Counted from the stretch's first letter, positions 8,964 to 17,946 are shown. The stretch is DNA of 64,000 nucleotides from Armatimonadota bacterium (GCA_013314775.1 JABUFB010000001.1:124001-188000); one strand, 5' to 3'. The notes: a model not told the origin generated them from the sequence alone. Translations and numbers: made by a program.

Positions 8964-11155
8964 ATTGCGAAGTGCTGAGATCCGGACGTGACCATCACAC
9001 TCCACTGACACGCGCAGTCTCATTGGCCATTGCCACTACGGCACTGCTGGTCGCCTCGTCTCTTGCTGAGTGCCAGGAACTTGATTTCGAGCAGCCGGGG
9101 GCGGGGTGGTCGGTAGCACAGGGCGCGGCGCGGTGGAGCGCCGATCGACCCGCGCGGGGCACGAACTGCCTGGTCCTCGATGGTGGCACGGAGGCGACGT
9201 GGGTGGTCTCCGAAGAACTGGGCGTCGTTGTCGGTGAACCCTTCGAATTATCACTGGCCCTGAGACCAACATCCGGCGAGCCCATCGTCGCTCTGGCGCT
9301 GGTGAAGGACGCGGGGGCGCCCGAAGGCCCGTATCTTTGGCGAGGAAAGGCGTCCAGTGCGCCTCGCTGGAGCCGTCGCTCGTTCACAGTAGTGTGCGGG
9401 ATTGCGGGAGCGCGACTTGCGATCGGTGTGGAAGCGGGCAGCGGAAGCCTTGCGGTGGATGATGTGCGTCTCGGAAAAGCCAGGCTGGCCCCCGTTACGC
9501 GCAAGATCCCGAAAGACCGTCTCCCTGATTACGGGGCGCAACTGCCGCCGGACTGGCAGCCTCAGGGCAAACTGGACCTGCAAGTCCGCACCTTCATGGG
9601 AGAGGAGAGCACCTACATCCAGGCGGGGATGCTGGAGCTGAATCCCCTGCAGGAAGTGACGATAAGGCGCGGAGAGCGGACCGGCATGTATCTGGACGTG
9701 TTCAACCGCGCGCCCAAGGCGGGAACTCTCCGGGTGGAAGTCCAGGGGCCGCGGGGCTGGCGCATGGAGACCTGGGAGACGGAAGTGCCTGGGCTGCAGA
9801 CGGTCTCGCTGAACCTGCCGCTGCAGTCCATGACTGCGGGGGATTGCCGGGTCAAGGTTGTCTTCGGCGCTGGAGACAGCGCTCGGTCGATGCCGGTCAC
9901 GGTACATACTCTGCGGCAATATCCGGTGCTGGGCGCCTTCTGGACGGACCCGGACAGCATTCACGCCAAGGCAGACGCCCTGCCGGTCCAGTTCAACCAC
10001 CTGATCGCGCCGCCGGACCTCGCCCAGGCGGGCCTCCTGCGCCTGGGGTCGCTGCCGGGGGACGCGGGCCTGACGCTTGATGGGACAGCCGCGCAGGCCC
10101 TGGCGGCGCTGAGGGTGCTCCCTGAGGCGCTGGCTGAGACGCTGGCAACCATCGGGCTAACTGATCCGGCGCTCATCCTTGATACGGCGAAGGATTACTA
10201 TGCGGCGGCCCGGGCGGTCAATGAGAGCGCGGTGATCACGGGCAGGCCATTCGCGCTGAGGGCATCGGCGACGGGGCTCGAGGCCGGCGAGGATCTGCGA
10301 AGTGCGCTGGTCGAAGGCTCGGGGCGCTGGGCAGACGTGCTCAGTGTGCGGCTCCCCGAGTTTGCGGGGAGTGTTGCGGTTCGCGAAACCGGCGAGACAA
10401 CCGGAGAGGGCGCGTCGCTGCCATGCCTGGAGCATTTCGACCGCTCCTGGGACCTGGCGGGCCTGCGGAACGAGTTGATCCGGGCCGGGGCTACGCTGCC
10501 GCTGTTCGCACTGGTGTCCGGCCATAGCACTGGTGCGGATGGGCTGGACGCCGTGTTGCTCAGCCGGATCATCACCCAGATCGCGGCGGTGGGAGCCAAT
10601 GGGATTGCGTTGCCGGGGATGGCCCGCAGCACGGGGGAGATCGGGCTGATGAAGCCGGACGGCACGCTGAATGAAGCGGTCGTGACCGTAGTCGACGAGC
10701 TTGCGCGGGAGCTTGCCGGGGCCATCCCCCTGAGCCCCCCCATGAGCAGTGCAGTTGCGGCGTATGAGCCCGGACGCCCGGTGGTGCTGCGGTCCTTCAT
10801 CCGCGGCGACGAGGGGATCGTGGTGCTGTGGAACAATACCCGGGAACGGCAGTCGGTGGCGGTGGATGTGCGCGCGAGGCCGGTGCAGGTACGGCTGCTG
10901 CGCATTTCGTATCCAGGCGAGCTGTGCCAGCGGGAGTTCGACGGGAGCTTCACATGGGATGCGCTGGCCCGCAGGTGGGGCCTGCCCGCGGTGTTCGTGG
11001 ATGTGGAGCCCCTCCAGACGGTGGTCGTCTCACTGAAGCTCCGCAATCCGGACAACACGTGGTTGCGCGAGGTGGGGCCACAGCCTCCGAAAGATGAGAA
11101 GCCTGCCCCGGACAGCCTCAAGGCCATCGAAGAGCACGGCTGGCGCGATCTGTAG
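8960..11155 (+). CDS. Secreted multidomain protein, glycoside-hydrolase-like architecture
   Basis: Function not recognised. The GTG at 8960 overlaps the stop of the upstream GspF-like gene and follows a GGGGGA; an in-frame GTG at 8972 is an alternative. The 731-residue product has a signal peptide (SLAIATTALLVASSLAECQ). A ~140-residue N-terminal module looks like a carbohydrate-binding beta-sandwich (LDFEQPGAGWSVAQGAARW ... SLAVDDVRLG). The central part has TIM-barrel-like alternation (about 350-600), and the C-terminus has beta-sandwich features (GIVVLWNNTRERQSV), as in glycoside hydrolase or glycan-binding proteins. I see no clear paired catalytic acids, so enzymatic activity is unproven. 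Coupling to a secretion platform gene suggests a possible export substrate, but this is inference. Confidence 0.7.
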   Translation: MNCEVLRSGRDHHTPLTRAVSLAIATTALLVASSLAECQELDFEQPGAGWSVAQGAARWSADRPARGTNCLVLDGGTEATWVVSEELGVVVGEPFELSLALRPTSGEPIVALALVKDAGAPEGPYLWRGKASSAPRWSRRSFTVVCGIAGARLAIGVEAGSGSLAVDDVRLGKARLAPVTRKIPKDRLPDYGAQLPPDWQPQGKLDLQVRTFMGEESTYIQAGMLELNPLQEVTIRRGERTGMYLDVFNRAPKAGTLRVEVQGPRGWRMETWETEVPGLQTVSLNLPLQSMTAGDCRVKVVFGAGDSARSMPVTVHTLRQYPVLGAFWTDPDSIHAKADALPVQFNHLIAPPDLAQAGLLRLGSLPGDAGLTLDGTAAQALAALRVLPEALAETLATIGLTDPALILDTAKDYYAAARAVNESAVITGRPFALRASATGLEAGEDLRSALVEGSGRWADVLSVRLPEFAGSVAVRETGETTGEGASLPCLEHFDRSWDLAGLRNELIRAGATLPLFALVSGHSTGADGLDAVLLSRIITQIAAVGANGIALPGMARSTGEIGLMKPDGTLNEAVVTVVDELARELAGAIPLSPPMSSAVAAYEPGRPVVLRSFIRGDEGIVVLWNNTRERQSVAVDVRARPVQVRLLRISYPGELCQREFDGSFTWDALARRWGLPAVFVDVEPLQTVVVSLKLRNPDNTWLREVGPQPPKDEKPAPDSLKAIEEHGWRDL

Positions 11156-11173
11156 ACCGCCTGGGAGCGCACC

Positions 11174-11965
11174 ATGAAGGACGCGCGGGAGATCGTCCCC
11201 CTCAACCCCGAGCAAGCCCGCCTGCGAGACTTTGACCTGCGCGAGATCAATGCGCAGGACCCGGGCGACCACATGGCGCTGAAGTACATGGCGCGGCTGG
11301 AGGCAGTGGCGGCTGCGGTGCGCAAATACGCCCCCTTTGGCGGACTGGTGCTGGAAGTCGGTTGCGCGCAGGCCAATGCAGGCCTGCTCCTGGCCGAAGA
11401 AGGGTACCGATGCGTGGGTCTGGACCTGCTGCCGGATTCGTTGGGCTACGCCCGGATGAAGCACGAGCGCGGGGAGTTCCATGCGATCTGCGGGGATGCG
11501 ACGAAGCTGCCTTTTGCACAGGGGGTTTTTGATGCGGCGCTGGTGGGGGAGCTGCTGGAGCACTGTGCGCGGCCTGCGCAGGTGCTTGGCGGGATTGCAC
11601 AGTGTGTCAAGCCCGGCGGGTGTCTGATCCTGACGACGCCAAACGGCGAGCGTATCGGCAACCGCGATCGGACCTTTGCATCGGCTTGCGCGGAGGAAGA
11701 CGAGGGGCGGCAGTTCGGTCCCGGCGGTGAAGACCACCTCTTCGAGTTCACACTTGGGGAACTATCAGGGGTCGTGCGGGATGCCGGGCTGGAAGTGATC
11801 TCCACGCGCCGGCTGGGGTCGGCGCTGCACAGCAACCGGCTTCGCGCGCTGCGGAAGGGGCTCTCCCCGGAGGCTGTCCGGCGCCTAGCAGAGCCCTTGA
11901 ACGCCACGCCGGTGCTGGGACCGAAGCTCGCACTGACACTGCTTGTGGTGGCGCGAGTGCACTAA
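11174..11965 (+). CDS. Class I SAM-dependent methyltransferase
   Basis: A 263-residue Rossmann-fold methyltransferase of the Methyltransf_11 type. Motif I is GLVLEVGCAQANAGLLLAEEG (about 56-76), motif II VGLDLLPDSLGYAR, motif III ICGDATKLPFAQGVFDAALVGELLEH, and the post-core element KPGGCLILTTPNGERIG. The substrate cannot be read from sequence. The position just before a GT-B glycosyltransferase (34 nt) suggests methylation of a glycan or a lipid carrier. It begins 18 nt after the secreted-protein gene with GGGAG upstream of ATG, so it belongs to the same rightward operon. Confidence 0.9.
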   Translation: MKDAREIVPLNPEQARLRDFDLREINAQDPGDHMALKYMARLEAVAAAVRKYAPFGGLVLEVGCAQANAGLLLAEEGYRCVGLDLLPDSLGYARMKHERGEFHAICGDATKLPFAQGVFDAALVGELLEHCARPAQVLGGIAQCVKPGGCLILTTPNGERIGNRDRTFASACAEEDEGRQFGPGGEDHLFEFTLGELSGVVRDAGLEVISTRRLGSALHSNRLRALRKGLSPEAVRRLAEPLNATPVLGPKLALTLLVVARVH

Positions 11966-11999
11966 TAAGAACGGTCCCACCCTGGAATGCGGTGAACCC

Positions 12000-13850
12000 A
12001 TGTCCACAGTGCTGTTCCCCGACGAAAACTCCCAGGCTGCCGCCGATGATCTCGCGCGGTCGGAGGAAGATACAGTCGTCATTCGCCTCGTTGTGCGTGA
12101 GGATGAGCTCCGGCGGCTCAAGATGTCCGGGATCAGCCGGGAGGACTGGCAGGAGGTGGCAGAGCGGTCGGCGGAGCTCACGCGAGAACTGGGGCGGGCG
12201 ATGCCGCCGGGTCTCGGGGCAACGCGGCGGAGCACCGTGAGCTTCTGGGATTGCCGCGGGGAGTCCTTCCGATCGTGGTTCCTGGCGCCCATGCTGGCGA
12301 ATGCGGCAATCGCACGGGCTGCGGTTGCCGAACATGAGCCGAAGCGGGCGATGGTGCTGGAAGATGCCTCCCGGCCCGGGTGGTGGACATGTAGGCAGCA
12401 GGTGTATGAACCGGTCCGCGCGGGGCTTCTCGGGACAGGACTGGAACCCGAGGTACACCCACCGCTTTGGTTGCGCGCGGTTCGCCGAGCGGCGCTGGCA
12501 CTGGCCTCGCCCGCAGACGGCCTGTTCCGGCGCTTCGGCGGCGCAAGGGCGGGTAAGCGGGGGGCCTGGATGCGCTCCCTCGCCGCGCCAGAGCCGGCCG
12601 ATGTGCTCTTCCTGGCAATCGGCGCCACCAGCGTGCCCATCATCGACCGGGTCGCGTCCGCTCTGCAGTCCTTTCACGGGCTGACAAGCGCGGCTCTCAT
12701 GTTCGATCTGGACGACATGGGCATGGAGCGAGCGTCGAAGACCGACACCCCTTACTCGTACATCGACCAAGTGCATGGTGGAATGTGGGAAGCACTGGGC
12801 ACTTTCGGCAGGGTGGCGCTTGCCTGGCCGTGGTGGTATCTGCACACACTGCGGCAGGTGAACCGGACGGAGTTCGGGCGCCTTCTGCCCGCGGTGACCG
12901 CGCTGCTCATGGTAGCCCTCGCGCGAGACAGTCAGCAGACGCTGGCGGATATCGAGGCGGCAGAACGCGCTCTGGACAAGTACACGCCGAAAGTCCTCGT
13001 GTCGCTGCATCTGTCGTGGTATCGCACCGCGCCGCTTGTGCTCGCAGCCCATGCTCGAGGCATACCGGTGGTGTATCTGCAGCACGGAATCTATCTGACG
13101 AAGGACGACTGCACCCTCCCGCTGCCGTATGACGAAATGCTGGTATTCGGGGACTCCGCCGCCGAAGCGCTGGCCGACCGCGCGGGTAAAACGCCGGTGA
13201 CGGTGGTCGGTCATTGCGTGTACGACGACCTCGCGGGGTCGGGCGAGAAGTCGCCCGATCCCGGCGAGTTGCGGCAGGTGCTGCTTGCGACCCAGCCCCA
13301 CGGCTGCGAGAGGGTGGATATGGAGCGTGCGAACTGGTGGGCACGGGGAGTTGCCCTTGCATGCCGGGAGCTTGGGCTGTCTCTGGCCGTAAAACTGCAC
13401 CCGAGGGAGCTTTTCGCCGATGGCTACCGGCGGCTTGAGAACCAGATGCCCGGCACGGTGCATGTCATCCAGCACGGCGAGCGCAATTTGCATGACATGA
13501 TCCGTCAGTCATGCTGCCTTGTGACGGTGGACTCCACAGTGGTGCTGGAAGCGGCGCTGCTGGGGACACCGGCAATGGTGGTGAACCTCTCGGGGAACGA
13601 CGATCGGTTTCCCTTCGTCGCGGACGGAGGGGCGGTGGGGGTGTACCGCTTCGAGGATATTCTGCCCTCTTTGCGGCGGGTTGTGGAAACCGGAGGGGCT
13701 GAACTTGCGAGTACACGGGAGGCCTTCCTGCGGCGGCACCTGGGGATCGCGGATGGCCATAGCGCCCGGAGGGTGGCGGCGATTGTGGCGAGGCACGCGG
13801 GCAAGAGCAGTGGTCGGAGGGCGAACGGGCAGGATTGCCTATCCCGCTGA
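12000..13850 (+). CDS. GT-B fold glycosyltransferase-like protein, possible nonulosonate transferase
   Basis: The ATG at 12000 gives 616 residues. The N-terminal ~250 residues are poorly conserved. The C-terminal half looks like a GT-B/KpsS/CDP-glycerol-transferase type domain: VSLHLSWYRTAPLVLAAHARGIP and VYLQHGIYL, a KLHPREL segment (His467-Pro468), and VTVDSTVVLEAALLGTPAMV with Ser512-Thr513 and Glu517. Bacterial sialyltransferases are known to rely on an HP motif and a later Ser/Thr motif, so a CMP-nonulosonate transferase is possible. The gene is convergent with the neuA/neuB-type cassette 100 nt away. Other options are a capsule or teichoic-type polymer transferase. The fold call is fairly sure; the donor is speculative. 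Confidence 0.7.
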   Translation: MSTVLFPDENSQAAADDLARSEEDTVVIRLVVREDELRRLKMSGISREDWQEVAERSAELTRELGRAMPPGLGATRRSTVSFWDCRGESFRSWFLAPMLANAAIARAAVAEHEPKRAMVLEDASRPGWWTCRQQVYEPVRAGLLGTGLEPEVHPPLWLRAVRRAALALASPADGLFRRFGGARAGKRGAWMRSLAAPEPADVLFLAIGATSVPIIDRVASALQSFHGLTSAALMFDLDDMGMERASKTDTPYSYIDQVHGGMWEALGTFGRVALAWPWWYLHTLRQVNRTEFGRLLPAVTALLMVALARDSQQTLADIEAAERALDKYTPKVLVSLHLSWYRTAPLVLAAHARGIPVVYLQHGIYLTKDDCTLPLPYDEMLVFGDSAAEALADRAGKTPVTVVGHCVYDDLAGSGEKSPDPGELRQVLLATQPHGCERVDMERANWWARGVALACRELGLSLAVKLHPRELFADGYRRLENQMPGTVHVIQHGERNLHDMIRQSCCLVTVDSTVVLEAALLGTPAMVVNLSGNDDRFPFVADGGAVGVYRFEDILPSLRRVVETGGAELASTREAFLRRHLGIADGHSARRVAAIVARHAGKSSGRRANGQDCLSR

Positions 13851-13950
13851 GGGCAAGACGGGAACGGCGTTCGCAGGGAAGCCCCTTCCAGCATAGTGCA
13901 GGGATGCGTGTGCCCTCGGAAGAGGGTGCCGGTGCCCCCGCTGCGCGGTC

Positions 13951-15846
13951 TTACCGAACGAACTTCGCCAGGCGATTCAGGGCGATCACGAAGCCCTCGC
14001 CATCGTTGCGGTGGCCCATCCAGATCTCGGGGATGAACCCGACGTCAAGGCCTTGCAGGACAGGCATGATGTCCTCGAAAGGCACCTCTCCCTCGCCGAT
14101 TTGCAGCCCTTCGCCATCGGTGCCCGAGGCGTCTGCGATGTGGACGTGGGCGGTGTGGGGGGCGATGAGGCGAGTGAACTCCAGCAAGTCACCATGTCCC
14201 GCCGCGCAGGCGAGGGCGGCGTGGGAGACGTCGAAGCACAGCCGGGCGCCCGTCGCCTCGACGAGCTGGAGCCAGTCCTCCACAGCCATGAATGCGTCAT
14301 GATACCACTGGCCGCCGAAGTACCACGGATACGGTGGCATATTTTCCATGAGCACTTCCACACCGGGCTCCGCAAGGAGTTGGGGCAAGTTGTCGCACAG
14401 TCGGGCTACCAGGTCGGCGCGGGTGTCGGGCTCCGGCTCATAGCTCATTGCGCCGGGGTGTGAGACAACGCGCACGCGTTCGGGCGTTCCGGAAAAATGC
14501 GGGCGCAGTTCGCGGGCGATGTCCATGACCCGTCGCAGGACATCCATGCTGGTCTGCACCGTGGCGCGGTCCGGGCTGCAGAAGTTGAGCAGGCGGCCGT
14601 GGTAGTACTCGGGCGCGTGGATGACCAATTCCTGGGAGAAGGAGGGCAGGTCCGGTATCTCGGCATCCAGGTCGGTATCGGTGAGGTGGAATTCGAACAG
14701 GTCCGGGTGGAAGCGGGTCATACGGTCCAGGTCGCGGTAGCGCACCACAGGACCCCAGCGCAGGGGGAACCCGCCCGCCAGTTCCTCGAGAGACGCATCG
14801 GACAGGTCGGTCTCGCGGAACTGTTCATCCTGCGCGATATCTCTGCGGGCGGTGCGTCCAATGAGCTCGCCCATGCGCTGGGGAAGGATCCCGTGGCCGG
14901 GCCCCATGACCTTGATCATATCCGCGGCGATGACTTCTCCGGCTCGGATCGGGCGCGCCGCAACCAGGCTCTTGCCCAGGGCCAGGCGATTGAGCAGCTC
15001 CCCACGTGAGCGGACCCTTTTCGGCTTGCCCATGGCCTGCTCCACATTGCGGATGTCCCGCACCTGCTTCTCCAGGCCTACAGGTTCCAGACTGGCGGCG
15101 TGATCGGGGCCGGGCATGGTGCGGTCGAGAGTGATGTGGCGCTCGATGATGCAGGCCCCCATGGCCACGGCGGCGGTGGACACCGCGATCCCACGCTCAT
15201 GCCCAGAGTAACCAACGGGCACCCCGAACTCCCGCAGGCGCTCCATGAAGCGCAGGTTGATGTCCTTGAATGGCGCCGGGTACGTAGACTGGCAATGCAG
15301 AAGCGCAAACTGGACCCCGCGCTGGTGCAGCATTTCCACGGTGGTTGCGATCTCGTCCAGGCTGGACATGCCGGTGGACAGGATCAGCGGCTTGCCGGTG
15401 GCGGCCAGGTGCTCCAGCAGGGGCAGGTTTGTGAGGTCCGCGGATGCCACCTTGTAGCAGCGGATGCCGATGCTCTCCAGGAAGTCCACGCTCTCGATGT
15501 CCCACGGACTGCAGATGAACTCCACGCCGCGTTCGGCGCAGTATCCCGACAGGTCGCGCATGACCTCCTCAGAGAGCTCAGCCTGCTGCAGGTAGGGCAG
15601 GAGAAAGCCGATCTCCTTTTCCTCGCGTGTGGGGTCGTCGAGGGTGCGAGCGGAGTAAAGGGTTTCCAGCGTGCGCTTCTGGAACTTCACCGCATCGACC
15701 CCGGATGCCACAGCTACGTCGATGAGCTTGCGGGCAAGCTCGGGGTTGCCGTTGTGGTTGATACCCGCCTCTGCGATGATGTATGCCGGCTCGCCGGGGC
15801 CGATGAGGCGGTCGCCGATTGCCAGGTGTGTGATGATTCGCGTCAT
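13951..15846 (-). CDS. NeuB-type nonulosonate synthase fused to SAF and TIM-barrel epimerase domains
   Basis: Condenses phosphoenolpyruvate with an N-acetyl-hexosamine or related hexose to make a nine-carbon 2-keto sugar acid. The NeuB barrel covers residues 1-285: YIIAEAGINHNGN, AVKFQKRT, STGMSS, HCQSTYPAPF, and metal-binding His216 (GYSGHE) and His237 (IERHITLD). A SAF/antifreeze-like domain follows (289-345: GKSLVAARPIRAGEVIAADM, GRTARRDI). Residues 360-631 form a second barrel of the xylose-isomerase/AP-endonuclease-2 type with likely metal ligands Glu501, Asp539, His542, His567, His569 and Glu607. Ordinary NeuB/PseI/LegI proteins are about 340-350 residues, so this is a fusion. It starts 3 nt after the neuA-like stop. 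Confidence 0.93.
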   Translation of the reverse strand: MTRIITHLAIGDRLIGPGEPAYIIAEAGINHNGNPELARKLIDVAVASGVDAVKFQKRTLETLYSARTLDDPTREEKEIGFLLPYLQQAELSEEVMRDLSGYCAERGVEFICSPWDIESVDFLESIGIRCYKVASADLTNLPLLEHLAATGKPLILSTGMSSLDEIATTVEMLHQRGVQFALLHCQSTYPAPFKDINLRFMERLREFGVPVGYSGHERGIAVSTAAVAMGACIIERHITLDRTMPGPDHAASLEPVGLEKQVRDIRNVEQAMGKPKRVRSRGELLNRLALGKSLVAARPIRAGEVIAADMIKVMGPGHGILPQRMGELIGRTARRDIAQDEQFRETDLSDASLEELAGGFPLRWGPVVRYRDLDRMTRFHPDLFEFHLTDTDLDAEIPDLPSFSQELVIHAPEYYHGRLLNFCSPDRATVQTSMDVLRRVMDIARELRPHFSGTPERVRVVSHPGAMSYEPEPDTRADLVARLCDNLPQLLAEPGVEVLMENMPPYPWYFGGQWYHDAFMAVEDWLQLVEATGARLCFDVSHAALACAAGHGDLLEFTRLIAPHTAHVHIADASGTDGEGLQIGEGEVPFEDIMPVLQGLDVGFIPEIWMGHRNDGEGFVIALNRLAKFVR

Positions 15847-15849
15847 GCT

Positions 15850-16551
15850 TCAGCGTATCTCGATGCCCCGGATGGCTTCTCCGGCGAGCACGAAATCCTC
15901 CTCATGGTCAATGTCGATGGAGCGGATCGGGTCCATCTCCACCACCCTTACGTGGCCGCCAAGACGGTTCTGGTACGCGAGCAGGACATCACGGCGGGTC
16001 ACGTAGACCGCCCCATTTTCCCGGTACTTCTGGGGCATGTCCTGGGAGCGCGGGCGCTTCTGGTAGTCATACTCGGCATGGTACCGTCCGGTCTCGTCAC
16101 GAGTGCCCATGAGATACCAGTGCTGCACGTGCAGGACAGTCATTACTGCGTCGCAGCCGGAATCAAAGAGCAGGTTGATGCACTCGTCGATGGTGTCGGT
16201 CCCGCGCAAAGGCGAGGTGCACTGCAGAAGGGTCACAGCGTCGGGAATGTACCCCTCCCTGTCCTCAAGGACCTGGAGGGCGTGGAGCAGAGCGGGCTCG
16301 GTGGGGGTTGTGTCCCCGGCGAGCTCCGCGGGCCGGCGGATGACTTCGGCCCCTGCGGCAGAAGCGACTTCGGCGATCTCATCATCATCCGTAGAGACCA
16401 CCAGGCGGTCGATGAGGGTGGACCTCAGGGCAGCCTCGATGGTCCACACGATCAGCGGCTTGCCCGCCAGTTCCCGCACATTCTTGCGGGGGATCCCCTT
16501 GGAGCCCCCGCGAGCGGGGATGATGGCCAGTACACGACGATTGGTGTCCAT
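15850..16551 (-). CDS. CMP-nonulosonate synthetase (acylneuraminate cytidylyltransferase family)
   Basis: Activates a nonulosonic acid with CTP to give the CMP-sugar donor. The start at 16551 is chosen over an ATG 18 nt upstream because GGAGAG lies 6 nt before it, giving 233 residues, normal for NeuA/PseF/LegF. Motifs are IIPARGGSKGIPRKNVRELAGKPLI (CTP loop), VVSTDDDEIAEVA, TLLQCTSPLRG, a YRENGAVYVTR segment and the DIDHEEDF acidic metal site. It is the middle gene of the cassette, 33 nt after the GHMP kinase stop and 3 nt before the NeuB fusion. Which nonulosonate it uses (Neu, Leg, Pse or Kdn type) cannot be decided from sequence. Confidence 0.92.
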   Translation of the reverse strand: MDTNRRVLAIIPARGGSKGIPRKNVRELAGKPLIVWTIEAALRSTLIDRLVVSTDDDEIAEVASAAGAEVIRRPAELAGDTTPTEPALLHALQVLEDREGYIPDAVTLLQCTSPLRGTDTIDECINLLFDSGCDAVMTVLHVQHWYLMGTRDETGRYHAEYDYQKRPRSQDMPQKYRENGAVYVTRRDVLLAYQNRLGGHVRVVEMDPIRSIDIDHEEDFVLAGEAIRGIEIR

Positions 16552-16584
16552 GATGGTCTCTCCGCACAACGCAATGACGGCGGA

Positions 16585-17601
16585 TCAGTAGCGCTCGATC
16601 GTGAGCCCGGGCGATGGCACCAGTCTGATGAGCCTTTCTGCCCCCGCCGCCAGAAGCTGTGCCCCCATCCAGTCGGGGGATTCGTGCAGGGCGATGATGG
16701 TACCCCCGCGCCCGGCGCCGGATAGCTTCGCGCCAAGCGCTCCGGCCTTCAACGCCGCGTTGATGAGGCGTTCGTTCGGTTCGCCCACGCCCACGAGGTC
16801 CTGGACCAGAGCGTGGCTCTCGCGCATGAGTTCGCCCAACCACTCCCAGTCGGCGTTGATGAGTGCGCGCTTGCCGAGTCTGCCCAGTTCGCCGATGCGC
16901 GCGAAGCCCGCGATCTGGGCCGGGTCGCCGTTCTCCCACTTGCGGCGGGGTTCGGCATGGTACTGTCCCGAATGACGCTGGACGCCGCTGTTGGCCAGGA
17001 TGAAGGGCAGGTTCGGAACGTCCTGAGCCAGGGGTTCCACGGTGGCATAGGGTGCCCGGGGGTCGAAAGTGTGGTTCTCCTTGCCCCGCAGGTCCACGCA
17101 GTTGAGGCCACCGAAGACCACCATGTATTGGTCCTGGAAGCCGCAGTGGACTCCCAGTTCCTGGCGCTCCACGCGGCGCGCAAGTTCGGCAAGTTCGTGA
17201 CGCGGGATCTCAATGTCGAAATGGGCCAGGGTTCCGGCGAGGATCACCAGGAGCATGGCCGTCGAACCGGCGCAGCCACTCATGAGAGGAATATTGCTCT
17301 GAGCGCGCACATGGAAGGTTGCATTGGGGTCGATGAGGCCTTTCTCCGCGTACTCGCTGGTGCGCAGATAGCGCCAGACCGCTTTCGCCACATCCAGGAA
17401 GTGGAGGTCCGGGTCATAGGCGAGCTTATCCGGGGTGTCGATGACCTGGTACTGGCCGTAGATGTCGAAGATCAGCACCGGGCTGGAAGCAACGGTTGCG
17501 TCAGCGCGCTCGCCGATGGTACAGGAAACCACCGTGCCGCCGTATATGTCGGATGGATTGCCGATGATGCCCCCGCGACCGGGAGCAGTGACGCGAACCA
17601 T
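16585..17601 (-). CDS. GHMP-family sugar kinase, glucuronokinase-like
   Basis: A 338-residue small-molecule kinase of the GHMP superfamily. Motif 1 is PGRGGIIGNPSDIYGG (7-22); the GNPSD segment is the hallmark of glucuronokinase-type members. Motif 2 (ATP loop) is IPLMSGCAGSTAM (104-116), and motif 3 is LGAKLSGAGRGGTIIAL near the C-terminus. Known relatives phosphorylate a sugar at C-1, for example glucuronate to glucuronate-1-phosphate. It is the first gene of the nonulosonate cassette, preceded by a plausible promoter. Its product might feed the NeuB step, or it might act in uronate salvage with the nearby heparinase-like protein. Substrate assignment is inference; family assignment is strong. 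Confidence 0.85.
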   Translation of the reverse strand: MVRVTAPGRGGIIGNPSDIYGGTVVSCTIGERADATVASSPVLIFDIYGQYQVIDTPDKLAYDPDLHFLDVAKAVWRYLRTSEYAEKGLIDPNATFHVRAQSNIPLMSGCAGSTAMLLVILAGTLAHFDIEIPRHELAELARRVERQELGVHCGFQDQYMVVFGGLNCVDLRGKENHTFDPRAPYATVEPLAQDVPNLPFILANSGVQRHSGQYHAEPRRKWENGDPAQIAGFARIGELGRLGKRALINADWEWLGELMRESHALVQDLVGVGEPNERLINAALKAGALGAKLSGAGRGGTIIALHESPDWMGAQLLAAGAERLIRLVPSPGLTIERY

Positions 17602-17645
17602 GGGCAGAGACCGCCAGGTGGAAAAGTGAATAGCGCGATTATGCG

Positions 17646-17674
17646 ATTGTGGGCCTCCACGCGGCGGGAGTCAA
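17646..17674 (-). promoter_or_regulatory. Candidate promoter of the nonulosonate cassette
   Basis: On the minus strand TTGACT (17674-17669), a 17-nt spacer, then CACAAT (17651-17646), 45 nt upstream of the GHMP kinase start. The -35 is good; the -10 matches 4 of 6 positions. Confidence 0.5.
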
Positions 17675-17690
17675 GAAGAGCGTGAGTGAT

Positions 17691-17775
17691 GCCCCGGGTT
17701 GATACCCGGGTTGATGCCCCGGGTTGATACCCGGGTTGACGCCCCGGGTTGATGCCCCGGGTTGAAACCCGGGGC
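17691..17775. repeat. Tandem repeat of 12-13 bp units
   Basis: GCCCCGGGTTGAT and ACCCGGGTTGAT units alternate with a 25-bp period, ending in GTTGAAACCCGGGGCT. Each unit contains CCCGGG, so the array can fold in many registers. Confidence 0.85.
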
Positions 17776-17895
17776 TACAGGCCTGCGGCCGGGCGTCCTG
17801 AGGGACGCGTAGGTTGACGCCCCAGATCGACGCCCCGCGCTGAAGCACGGGGCTATGGGCCTGCGGCCGGGCGTCCTGAGGACGGGCTTTCCCGT

Positions 17896-17941
17896 CCCGC
17901 GCTGAAGCCCCGCGCTGAAGCCCCGCGCTGAAGCACGGGGC
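17896..17941. repeat. Three tandem 13-bp units
   Basis: CCCGCGCTGAAGC repeated three times, followed by ACGGGG. A single unit with ACGGGGCT forms the CCCCGCGCTGAAGCACGGGG hairpin seen elsewhere in the island and at 47.9 kb. Confidence 0.8.
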
Positions 17942-17946
17942 TAGGG

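Noticed and set aside
15100-16725. 541-codon plus-strand open frame
   Set aside because: Antisense to the NeuB fusion, the CMP-synthetase and the kinase end.
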